50,739 nt of DNA. It comes from Actinomycetota bacterium (GTDB lineage: Bacteria; Actinomycetota; Thermoleophilia; Gaiellales; Gaiellaceae). This document shows, piece by piece, positions 25,701 through 33,764 of this stretch (position 1 is the stretch's first letter; every line of letters begins with the position of its first letter). Under the pieces are notes generated by a model that was not told the origin of the DNA, ran no database searches, and worked only from the letters and a program-made list of their open reading frames with translations. The position numbers were made by a program, and so were the translations under genes. The DNA is taken from assembly GCA_005888315.1 (NCBI GenBank), contig VAWH01000028.1:1-50739 (forward strand), given 5' to 3'.

Positions 25701-25874
25701 GCGCTGGCGCGGCAGTTCGGCCCGGCGGGCCCGCCCGGCCCCTACCCGGAGCGCGCCGCGCCGGAGCGGCCGCGGCCCGGCCCGCTGCGGAGTGCCGCGC
25801 GCGCTGCGCTCGCCGTCGGCGCCGTGGCGGCGCTCGCCGGCGCGGCCGGTTTCACGTACTCGCGCCTGAGCTAA
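22776..25874 (+). CDS. FAD-linked 2-hydroxyacid (D-lactate/glycolate-type) dehydrogenase fused to Fe-S domain, with C-terminal membrane tail
   Basis: 1032 residues, a GlcD-GlcF/Ykg-type fusion. The FAD-binding part has HGGGTSLAGQCCN and GGMIGNNSCGVRS, and the substrate domain GHYGNGCVHARW and SGEHGDGQSK. From about residue 580 comes a 4Fe-4S ferredoxin-like unit (GIGKCRR... VMCPSF and LCLSCKGCTNDCPVS). Two CCG domains follow (LCCGRPLYD near 785, GCCGMAGGWG near 908), as in LutA/GlpC/HdrB. It would oxidise a 2-hydroxyacid and pass electrons to quinone. Unusually, it ends with a hydrophobic tail (LAVGAVAALAGAAGFTYSRL), probably a membrane anchor. TGATG overlap with the upstream gene shows an operon. 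Confidence 0.9.
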   Translation: MRVPAYSDRRFASPPTTFEEVDVRGLEHDLGRAVEGEVRFRPGDRALYTTGGSNYRQLPIGVVIPRTTDDVVETMRVCRDYRAPVLAHGGGTSLAGQCCNVAVVVDFSKYLNEIVEIDAERRLARVQPGLILDHLRKPAEAEHELTFGPDPSTHDHCTFGGMIGNNSCGVRSIMAQFYGPGPRMSDNVHELDLLLYDGTRLQVGKTSDEELERIAADGGRRGEIYAGLRDLRDHYADEIRARYPDLPRRVSGYNLDDLLPERGFDVAAALTGTEGTCALVLEASVHLVHAPPHRSLLVLGYDDEYEAADHVCEVLDAKPLGLEGVDAVLLEDMKVVGLHNEYLSMLPDGHGFLLVEFGGETKDEADEKAHKLMAQLKKGKGAPKDMKLYDDKEQEEHVWQVREAGLGATAFIPGKPDTYEGWEDSAVPPEQLGSYLRKLRKLAGKYGYESALYGHYGNGCVHARWNFDLMSEPGIRDFRSFLDEAADLVLGHGGSISGEHGDGQSKAELLPKMFGPELVEGFREFKSIWDPDWKLNPGKVVDPYPITSNMRLGTDYDPPQVKTHFAFPNDNGSFAHATTRCVGIGKCRRTDSGVMCPSFMVTREEKHTTRGRARTLWEMLNGEELDGFRSKEVEEALDLCLSCKGCTNDCPVSVDMPTLKAEFLSHHYAGRLRPRPAYAFGLIDQAARLASKLPAAANFFTQTPPFEAAFKLAADVHPNRKIPPFAPVTLKAWFASRPSPNGGGKRVILWADTFTNYLEPEVGIAAVEALEDAGFHVVLPAGHLCCGRPLYDYGMLDLAEAYLRKVLDHLRGDIRAGTPVVGVEPSCVAVFKDELVQLWPNDEDAKRLCKQTHHFAEFMSKHAGGWQPPTLQRKALLHGHCHHKATGGIEPEIELLEQMGVEVEALDSGCCGMAGGWGYETGHYDVSIACGERKLLPEVREADPDTLVITDGFSCRSQIEQTGTGRRALHVAQVLALARQFGPAGPPGPYPERAAPERPRPGPLRSAARAALAVGAVAALAGAAGFTYSRLS

Positions 25875-25882
25875 GCCTCGCC

Positions 25883-27912
25883 ATGGCCCAGCTGCTGCTC
25901 TCGACGAGTGCACGTTCTTCCTCTCGCAGGAGAACGGCGACGTCGAGGCCAACCAACCGGAAGGATTCTTCTTCAACGACGTCCGACACATGTCCGAATG
26001 GCGGCTGCTCGTAGACGGAGAGCCGCTGCAGCCGCTCACGAGCCCGGCGGTCGACTACTTCTCGGGCCGCGTCGTCGCGGCGCCCGAAGGCAAGGACCCG
26101 CCGTTCACCGTCGAGCGCGACCGCTTCGTCACCGAGGGCGCGCACGAGGACATCGTCGTCGCCAAGCACACGGCCGAGGAGCGCCTGCTCCGGCTCGACC
26201 TCTGCTTCGCGGCCGACTTCGCCGATGTTCTCGAGGCGCAGCAGCCCGGCGCGCACGAGAACCGGACGCGGGTCGAGGTCGGCAAGCGCTCGCTCACGCT
26301 GAGCTTCGAGCAGGACGGCTTCCGCCGCGGCACGCGCTTGAGCTTCAACCGGAAGGGCGAGCTCGAGCGCGACCGCGTCACCTTCAAGCTCACCGTCGAG
26401 CCGCATGGGCGCTGGAAGCTCTGCGTCGACCTGACTCCGATCGAGGGCGCGAAGCCGAGGGCGCCGCTGCTTCGGTGCGACTCGTTCGGCGCCCCCGAGC
26501 CCGCGATGCCGCTGGCGCTGCAGGAATGGCTCGAGCGGGCGCCGGAGCTCGAGGCGGGCGACGATCTCCAGCACGTCTACCAAAGCAGCCTCGTCGACCT
26601 CGCCTCGTTGCGGATCCGGCCCCGTGAGGAGGATCTCCGCTGGGCGATGCCGGCCGGCGGCGTGCCCTGATTCCTGACCGTCTTCGGCCGGGACAGTCTG
26701 ATCGCCTCGTACCAGGCGCTGCCGTTCCAGCCAACCCTCGCGCGCGCCACGCTCGAAGCGCTGGCCGAGAGCCAGGCAACGGAGCGCGATGACTTCCGCG
26801 ACGCCGAGCCGGGCAAGGTCCTGCACGAGCTGAGGCGCGGGAAGCTCGTCGGCCTCGGCCTCGACCCCCACGGTCCCTACTACGGGACCCACGACGCGAC
26901 CCAGCTCTTCCTGATCCTGCTCGACGAGTACGAGCGCTGGAGCGGGGACGCCGCCTTCGTCCGCAAGCTGGAACCGAACGCCCGCGCTGCCCTCACTTGG
27001 ATCGACGAGCAAGGCGACCTCGACGGCGACGGCTATCTCGAATACGAGAGCCGCTCCGCCAAGGGGCTCACGAACCACTGCTGGAAGGACTCCGACGACT
27101 CGATCCAGTTCGCCGACGGCCGCCCCGCCGAGGGACCGATCGCAACCTGCGAAATCCAGGGCTACGCCTACGACGCCAGGCTGCGCGCCGCTCGGCTCGC
27201 CCGCGAGCTCTGGGGCGACGACGAACTCGCCGCCGACCAGGAGCGGAAGGCGAAGAAGCTTCGCGACCGGTTCAACCGCGACTTCTGGGACGACGAGCTC
27301 GGTTATTACGTGCTCGCGCTCGACGGACGGAAGCACCGCGTGGACGCAATCGCCTCCAACGCCGGCCATCTGCTCTGGAGCGGGATCGTCCCGAAGAACC
27401 GTGCTCGCCTCGTCGCCGATCGCCTGCTTCGCGACGACCTCTTCAGCGGCTGGGGGATCCGCTGCCTGTCGAGCGAGATGCGCGGCTACAGCCCGCTCGA
27501 GTATCACGCCGGCACCGTGTGGCCGCACGACTCGGCGATCTGCGCCGAGGGCATGCGGCGCTACGGCCTTCGCGAGCACGCCGGACGGGTCTGCGCGGCG
27601 GTGAGCGAGGCGGCGGTCGCCTTCGAGCACCGCTTGCCGGAGGTCTTCGCCGGCTTCGGCCGCGACGAGACCGATATCCCGGTCCCCTACCCGGACGCGC
27701 TGGCACCGCAGGCCTGGTCAGCTGGGGCGCCGCTGCTCGCTTTGCGGACGCTGCTCGGTCTCGACGTCGTCGGCGGGAGGCTCCGCTCGCGTCCGCGCGT
27801 GCCGAAGCAGCTCGGGCAGATCGCCCTCAGGCGCATTCCGGTCCGGGGCCCGGCGCCGCAGTTCCCGTTGAATCGGAGGTCGATGCGTTTTAGCCTGCCG
27901 CTGCTCGGCTAA
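25883..27912 (+). pseudogene. Glycogen-debranching-type (GDE) enzyme gene with a frameshift and an in-frame TGA
   Basis: One protein can be followed across the whole stretch: an N-terminal GDE_N-like domain (CTFFLSQENGDVEA, FFFNDVRHMSEWRLLVDG) and a catalytic GDE_C/glucosidase domain (VFGRDSLIASYQ, YYGTHDATQLFL, EYHAGTVWPHDSAI). Two lesions break it. First, ATG 25883 is out of frame with the domain beginning at 25909 (one base appears lost near 25901). Second, TGA at 26668-26670 stands where the family has Trp in the conserved P-W-F-x-T-x-FGRDS motif, a single-base TGG-to-TGA change. It is a recent pseudogene, or two sequence errors, since the rest is well preserved. The intact product would cleave alpha-1,6 branches. 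Confidence 0.75.
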
Positions 27913-27924
27913 GACACCCGCGGA

Positions 27925-30900
27925 GTGAAGCCTCACGAGCTGATCGGGCGCTGGCCGGTACTCCGGCAGGTGGCGGAGGGCGACACGCTCGGCCGCGGGA
28001 AGGCCGTTCAGTCGGCGAAGACAGAGCAGCTGCGCCCACGCACGGACGAGGCGCAGCACGTCGTCCAGTCGATCTGCCCCTACTGCGCGGTCGGCTGCGG
28101 TCAGCTCGTCTACGTTCGCGACGGCAAGGTCGACCAGATCGAGGGCGATCCCGACAGCCCGATCTCGCGCGGCCGGCTCTGCCCGAAGGGCGCTGCCTCG
28201 AAGAACCTCGTCACCAGCCCTTCGCGCGAGTACAAAGTCAAGTACCGGCGTCCGCACGGGACGGAGTGGGAGGAGCTCGAGCTCGACGAGGCGATGGAGA
28301 TGATCGCCGACCGCGTGATCGAGACCCGCACGGCGACCTGGCAGAAGCAGGGCGATTCGGGCGCGGCGACCGAGCGCACGATGGGGATCGCGATGCTCGG
28401 CGGCGCCACCCTCGACAACGAGGAGAACTACCTGATCAAGAAGCTCGCCATGGGTCTCGGCGTCGTCCAGGTCGAGAACCAGGCGCGCATATGACACAGC
28501 TCCACGGTCCCCAGTTTGGGGACCTCGTTCGGACGCGGCGGCGCCACCACCTTCCAGCAAGACCTGGCCAACTCGGACGCGATCCTGATCATGGGCTCGA
28601 ACATGGCCGAGAACCATCCGGTCGGCTTCCAGTGGGTGATGGAGGCCCGGCTGAAAGGTGCGACGGTCATGCACGTCGACCCGCGCTTCACGCGCACGAG
28701 CGCCATGGCGAACCTGCACGTGCCGATCCGCGCGGGCTCCGACATCGCCTTCCTGGGCGGGATCGTCAACTACATCCTTGAGAACGAGCGCTGGCTCGAT
28801 GAGTACGTCAAGCACTTCACGAACGCGCCCGTGATCATCGACGAGCGCTTCCAGGACACCGAGGATCTGGACGGCTTCTTTTCCGGGTTCGATCCCGACA
28901 AGCGGATCTACGACACCTCGACCTGGCACTACGCGGGCATGCCCGTCCAGGAGACGGCAGGGGAGCGCGCGAAGGGCGGGACGAAGGGCGAGCAATCGGG
29001 GCACGGCGCGCAGGCCGGGCATCTGGCGCACGGTGAGCCGCCCGAGGAAGACGAGACGCTGCAGCATCCGCGCTGCGTCTTCCAGCTCCTGAAGAAGCAC
29101 TATCGGCGCTACACGCCGGAGATGGTCTCGCAGATCTGCGGCTGCACGAAGGAGCAGTTCCTCGAGGTCGCCGAGACGCTCTGCGAGAACTCGGGCCGCG
29201 AGCGCACGTCCGCGATCGTCTACTCCGTCGGCTGGACGCAGCACACCGTCGGCGTCCAGTACATCCGCACCGCGGCGATCATCCAGCTCCTGCTCGGAAA
29301 CATCGGCCGTCCGGGCGGCGGGATCATGGCGTTGCGCGGCCACGCCTCGATCCAGGGCTCGACCGACCTCGCGACCCTCTACAACGTCCTCCCCGGCTAC
29401 CTGCCGATGCCTCATGCGGAGAAGGACACCGACCTTGCCAGCTACCTCGACAACCACGCCGGCACGACGGGCTGGTGGGGGCACTTCGAAGCCTACTTCA
29501 TCAGCCAGCTGAAGTCGTTCTGGGGCGCAAACTCGACCGAGGACAACGACTTCTGCTTCGACTACCTGCCGAAGATCGACGGCGACCACTCCACCTATCA
29601 GACCGCGATGGACATGATCGACCGCAAGGTCAGGGGCTTCTTCCTCTTCGGCGAGAACCCGGCCGTCGGCTCGGCGAACTCACGCCTGCAGCGCTTCGGG
29701 CTAGCGAGCCTCGACTGGCTGGTCGTGCGCGACTTCGTGGAGATCGAGAGCGCGTCGTTCTGGAAGGACGCCCCGGAGCTCGAGACGGGCGAGCTGAAGA
29801 CGGAAGAGATCGGCACGGAGGTCTTCTTCGTGCCGGCGGCGTCGCACGTCGAGAAGGACGGCTCGTTCACGAACACGCAACGGCTCGTGCAGTGGCACTT
29901 CCAGGCGCTCGAGCCGGAGGGCGACTGCCGCTCCGACCTCTGGTTCGTCTACCACCTCGGGCGCAAGATCCGCGAGAAACTCGCCGGCTCGAACGACCCG
30001 CGCGACCGGCCGATCCTCGACCTGACCTGGCAATACGCGACAAGCGGTCCGCTCGAGGAACCAAGCGCCGACCAGGTTCTGCGCGAGATCAACGGGATCG
30101 GCCCCGACGGTAAGGCGCTCGGCACGTACGCGGACCTGAAGCCCGACGGATCGACCGCCTGCGGCTGCTGGATCTACTGCGGGATCTACGGGGACGAGGA
30201 GAACAAGGCGGCGCGGAAGAAGCCTGGGGGCGAGCAGACCTGGGTGGCGTCGAACTGGGCGTGGGCCTGGCCGCTGAACCGGCGGATCCTCTACAACCGC
30301 GCGTCGGCCGACTCGAAGGGCAGGCCGTGGTCGGAGCGCAAGAAGTACGTCTGGTGGGACGGGCGCAAGAAGAAGTGGGTGGGCGAGGACGTGCCCGACT
30401 TCCAGGAGGACAAGCCGCCGACCTTCGTCCCGACGGACGACGCCAAGGCCGAGGACGCGATCGCCGGCGACCACCCGTTCATCCTCCAAGCCGACGGGCG
30501 CGGCTGGCTGTTCGCGGCGGCAGGGCTGATGGACGGCCCGCTGCCGACGCACTACGAGCCGCATGAGTCGCCCTTCGACAACCCGCTCTACTCGCAGCGG
30601 GCGAATCCGACCCGCCAGCTTTCACCGAGGGCCGAGAATCCGTACAACCCCGCCCCCAGCGACGCCTATCCGTACGTCTTCTCCACCTACCGGCTGACCG
30701 AGCACCACACGGCCGGCGGGATGAGCCGAACGGTTCCCTACCTCGCCGAGCTGCAGCCTGAATTCTTCTGCGAGGTCTCGCCCGGACTCGCCAAGGAGCG
30801 GGGTCTGGAGCATGGTGGCTGGGCGACGATCATCACCTCGCGAACCGCAATCGAGGCCCGCGTGCTCGTGACGGAACGGATGAAGCCGATCGTCGTCGAC

Positions 30901-31125
30901 GGCCGCCCGGTCCACCAGGTCGGCGTCCCCTACCACTGGGGGACGCGCGGGCTGACGAAGGGGGACTCGGGCAACGACCTCTTCCCGGGCGCGCTCGATC
31001 CGATTGTCCACACCCAGGAGGTGAGGGCGGCGTCGTGCGACATCCAGCCGGGCCGGCGGCCGCGCGGCAAGGCCCTGCGCGAGCTGGTCGAGTCCTACCC
31101 TTCGACGGTGGAGGCTTCGGCATGA
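27925..31125 (+). CDS. fdhA: Selenocysteine-containing formate dehydrogenase, catalytic subunit (FdnG/FdhA type)
   Basis: 1066 residues when UGA at 28492-28494 (residue 190) is read as selenocysteine; the flank NQARI-U-H matches the active-site NQARV-U-H of E. coli FdnG, and the frame continues without interruption. The N-terminal 4Fe-4S site is Cys51, 54, 58 and 86 (CPYCAVGC, RLCPKGA). Molybdopterin/tungstopterin motifs match FdnG throughout (VDPRFTRT, GWTQHTVG, QLLLGNIGRPGGG, ALRGHASIQGSTD). It oxidises formate to CO2. No Tat signal is seen at the N-terminus, unlike periplasmic FdnG. GTG 27925 is the start. It overlaps the Fe-S subunit gene (ATGA). Confidence 0.95.
28492..28524 (+). promoter_or_regulatory. 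Selenocysteine UGA codon with bSECIS-like hairpin
   Basis: UGA at 28492-28494 is followed after 11 nt by a perfect 7-bp stem (28506-28512 GGTCCCC with 28518-28524 GGGGACC) and a 5-nt loop AGTTT. The loop has the G-U pair of bases that SelB recognises in known bacterial SECIS elements, and the 11-nt distance matches E. coli fdhF/fdnG. The hairpin is within coding sequence, as usual in bacteria. Confidence 0.88.
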
Positions 31126-31949
31126 AGACCGCCGACGGTGTCGAGACCTACGGCGGCGAGGCGCAGCCTCGGCTGGGCTTCTTCACGGACACGTCCGTCT
31201 GCATCGGCTGCAAGGCGTGCGAAGTGGCCTGCAAGGAGTGGAACCTCGTGCCCGAGGACGGGCTCGCCTGGACGGGACACTCCTACGACAACACCGGCGA
31301 GCTGAACGCAAACACCTGGCGGCACGTCGCCTTCGTGGAGCAGCAGGCGCCCGATCCGATCAAGCGCGGCAAGAACGACTTCCGCTGGCTGATGGAGTCG
31401 GACGTCTGCAAGCACTGCACGCACGCCGGTTGCCTCGACGTCTGCCCGACAGGGGCAATCTTCCGCACCGAGTTCGGCACCGTCGTGATCCAGGACGACG
31501 TCTGCAACGGCTGCGGCTACTGCATCACCGCCTGTCCGTTCGGCGTGATCACGAAGCGTGAGCTCGGCGGCGACGGCGGCATGCACAAGTGCACGCTCTG
31601 CTACGACCGGCTGCAGGACGGCATGGAACCGGCCTGCGCCAAGGCCTGCCCGACCGACTCGATCCAGTTCGGGCCCCTGGACGAGCTGGTCGAGCGGGCG
31701 CGGCAGCGCTGCGGCGATCTCGTCGAGGCAGGCGTCTCGGAGGCGCGCCTCTACCTCGCCGACGAGAACGACGGGATCGGCGGCGCGGGCGCCTTCTTCC
31801 TGCTCCTGGACGAGCCCGAGGTCTACGGGCTGCCGCCGCAGCCGGTCGTTCCGACCAAGAACCTGCGCACGATCTGGGGCGCCGCCGCGGTCGCAGCAGG
31901 AGCGCTGGCAGTGGGCGTTGCAGCCGCATTCCTCGGCGGTGACGAGTGA
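31122..31949 (+). CDS. fdhB: Formate dehydrogenase iron-sulfur subunit (FdnH/FdhB type)
   Basis: 275 residues with four ferredoxin-like Cys clusters (CIGCKACEVAC, CKHCTHAGCLDVC, CNGCGYCITAC, CTLCYDRL... CAKAC), enough for four 4Fe-4S centres. It carries electrons from the formate site to the membrane subunit. A hydrophobic C-terminal segment (WGAAAVAAGALAVGVAAAF) probably anchors it, as in FdnH. ATG 31122 overlaps the fdhA stop, with GGAGG about 8 nt upstream; the stop overlaps the next GTG. Everything points to one coupled complex. Confidence 0.94.
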   Translation: MKTADGVETYGGEAQPRLGFFTDTSVCIGCKACEVACKEWNLVPEDGLAWTGHSYDNTGELNANTWRHVAFVEQQAPDPIKRGKNDFRWLMESDVCKHCTHAGCLDVCPTGAIFRTEFGTVVIQDDVCNGCGYCITACPFGVITKRELGGDGGMHKCTLCYDRLQDGMEPACAKACPTDSIQFGPLDELVERARQRCGDLVEAGVSEARLYLADENDGIGGAGAFFLLLDEPEVYGLPPQPVVPTKNLRTIWGAAAVAAGALAVGVAAAFLGGDE

Positions 31950-32848
31950 GCGCTACCTCTCCCACCGACGCGCTCTCGTACTACGGCCGGCCGATCATCA
32001 AGGAGCCCGTCTGGGAGTCCGACATCCCGCTCTACTTCTTCACCGGCGGGCTCGCGGGCGCGTCGGACCTGCTCGCGCTCGGCGCGCAGCTTTCCGGCAA
32101 TCCGCGGCTCCGGACTTCCGCGCTCGCGGGAGCTACCGCCGGCGTTGCGATCAGCCCGTACTTCTTGATCAAGGACCTTGGCCGGCCGCTGCGCTTCCTG
32201 AACATGCTCCGCGTCTTCAAGGTCACCTCGCCGATGAGCGTGGGCACCTGGATCTTCTCGGCGGAAAGTACGGCGACGGGAATCGCCGCCGCCTGCCGCC
32301 TGTTCGGTGTCCTGCCCCGCGTCCGTGCGATTGCGCAGGTCTTCGCGGGCTTGATCGGCCCCGCGCAAGCGACCTATACGGGCGCCCTGATCGCGCAATC
32401 GGTCGTTCCGGCCTGGCACGAAGCGCGACTCGAGCTCCCGGTCGTCTTCGCCTCGAGCGCCGCTGCCAGCGCGGGCGGGGCAGCGGCGATCCTGACCCCG
32501 GCCGAGCACGCCGGCCCCGCACGCCGGCTCGGGCTCATCGGCGGCGTCGCCGAGGTCGCGGCGTCGAAGCTGATGGAGAAACGGCTCGGCAAGCTGGTCG
32601 GCTCGGTCTACCACGAGGGCGAAGCGGGCAAGTACTCGCGCCTCGCCGCCGCGAGCACGCTCGCCGGCTCCGCCCTGATGGCGCTCGCGGGGCGGCGCCG
32701 CGTGGGCGCGATCGCAGCCGGCGCGCTGCTCCTGACCGGCTCGCTCTGCAACCGCTTCGCGGTCTACCACGCCGGCAAGCAGTCGGCGCGTGACCCGCAC
32801 CACACCTCGATCCCCCAGAAAGAACGCGGCGGCCGCGCGATTACGTAG
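31946..32848 (+). CDS. NrfD/PsrC-type membrane subunit of the formate dehydrogenase
   Basis: 300-residue multi-helix membrane protein with an early soluble stretch (DALSYYGRPIIKEPVW) and about eight hydrophobic segments, consistent with the NrfD/PsrC quinone-reacting family. It replaces the cytochrome b subunit (FdnI) of the E. coli enzyme, so electrons from formate probably enter the menaquinone pool without haem b. GTG 31946 overlaps the end of fdhB. The C-terminal tail is polar (KQSARDPHHTSIPQKERGG). The stop is followed directly by the palindromic element at 32849-33013. Confidence 0.85.
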   Translation: MSATSPTDALSYYGRPIIKEPVWESDIPLYFFTGGLAGASDLLALGAQLSGNPRLRTSALAGATAGVAISPYFLIKDLGRPLRFLNMLRVFKVTSPMSVGTWIFSAESTATGIAAACRLFGVLPRVRAIAQVFAGLIGPAQATYTGALIAQSVVPAWHEARLELPVVFASSAAASAGGAAAILTPAEHAGPARRLGLIGGVAEVAASKLMEKRLGKLVGSVYHEGEAGKYSRLAAASTLAGSALMALAGRRRVGAIAAGALLLTGSLCNRFAVYHAGKQSARDPHHTSIPQKERGGRAIT

Positions 32849-33013
32849 AGCTCCTTTCATGATGGGGCCTCGTCGCCGGGGCGCGATGGTCGGTTCCTGG
32901 CAAGGACGCACGGAGTGCCCGTATTGGTAATACGGGCGCGACTGCGAGACCAGGGCGGAGCCGGTGTCGTCCAGCGCGGCCCGGCGGCACAGCGCCTCAT
33001 TGTGAAAGGGGCT
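32849..33013. repeat. Stop-to-stop imperfect palindrome between convergent genes (bidirectional terminator or MITE-like)
   Basis: The gap between the convergent fdh operon and peptidase E gene is one large imperfect inverted repeat. Its ends are AGCTCCTTTCATGATG and, on the other strand, AGCCCCTTTCACAATG (13 of 16 match). An inner pair resembling CGCCGGGGCGCGATGG lies on both sides. The centre is a perfect 9-bp hairpin (32917-32925/32929-32937, GCCCGTATT/AATACGGGC, loop GGT). No U-tract is seen. It may be a two-way terminator or a decayed miniature element. Confidence 0.55.
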
Positions 33014-33014
33014 C

Positions 33015-33695
33015 TTACCCGAGCAGCCGCGCTGGCAACGGGGCCTCACCGTCAGCAGCAACGCGGTAGGCCGCGGCGCCTTCCTGCACGCTGACGACCT
33101 CGATCAGCTCGGTGTCGACGTAGTGCAGGCCGACGCCGTCGTCGGCCGCGACTCCGGGCGGAAACCCTTCGGCGACGAGCTTCGTGTAGACGGGCCGCCG
33201 CAGCTTTTCGCTGTCGTAGTGCGGGCAGGCGCTCCCGGGGAGGAACCCGAGGCCGTCGCGCAAGCCCTCGAGCTGCGGCCCGAACGAATCGGTGACGCCG
33301 GCCTCGAACCAGCAGATCATCCCGGCGCTCCAGCCGCTCAACACGATCCCGCTCTCCCAGGCCTCGCGGGCGATCTCGTCGAACCTGTGGACGCGCCAGA
33401 TGGCGAGCATGTTCGCGGTGTTGCCGCCGCCGACGAAGATCACGTCCTGCTCGAGGACGAAGCGGCGCAGATCGCTCGGCGGCCATGGGAAGAACGGCAG
33501 GTGGGAGGTGCGGGCTTCCTCAGGCAGCAGGCCGTAAAGACGCAGCACGGAGTCGGCGGCGTCACCCACGGCCGTCGGCACGGCGCACACCCTCGGCGAG
33601 GGCTTGCCGGTAAGCCCGACGACGTAGGCGAGCAGCCGTCGCGTCTCCTCCTCCGACGCCGAGCCGCCGAGGCCCACGATCTGCCGCTCCGCCAC
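33015..33695 (-). CDS. Peptidase E-like (family S51) protein
   Basis: 226 residues. The S51 nucleophile Ser is in the elbow LSGWSAGMICWFE, preceded by VIFVGGGNTANML (oxyanion region), and a probable His is in GVGLHYVDTEL. Family S51 includes dipeptidase E (Asp-Xaa dipeptides) and cyanophycinases; length favours peptidase E. GTG 33695 stands 8 nt after TAGACT and has no Shine-Dalgarno, so it is probably leaderless. It is monocistronic: convergent with the fdh operon downstream and divergent from a two-component operon upstream. Confidence 0.88.
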   Translation of the reverse strand: MAERQIVGLGGSASEEETRRLLAYVVGLTGKPSPRVCAVPTAVGDAADSVLRLYGLLPEEARTSHLPFFPWPPSDLRRFVLEQDVIFVGGGNTANMLAIWRVHRFDEIAREAWESGIVLSGWSAGMICWFEAGVTDSFGPQLEGLRDGLGFLPGSACPHYDSEKLRRPVYTKLVAEGFPPGVAADDGVGLHYVDTELIEVVSVQEGAAAYRVAADGEAPLPARLLG

Positions 33696-33703
33696 GGACA
33701 GCG

Positions 33704-33709
33704 AGTCTA
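33704..33709 (-). promoter_or_regulatory. Probable leaderless -10 box of the peptidase E gene
   Basis: TAGACT on the minus strand, 8 nt before GTG 33695, identical in box and spacing to that at 8264. Another TAGAC (33735-33739, plus strand) lies ahead of the divergent response-regulator gene but is not close to a start codon. Confidence 0.5.
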
Positions 33710-33764
33710 GGCGCTCCCTCGTCTGCAGCGGAAGCTAGACGCCGTTTCCGCGAAAGGAGGCGCC

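Noticed and set aside
26668-26670. In-frame TGA in the debranching gene as a second selenocysteine codon
   Set aside because: The family has Trp here, not Cys, no convincing hairpin lies 10-20 nt downstream, and a separate frameshift near the start already breaks the gene.
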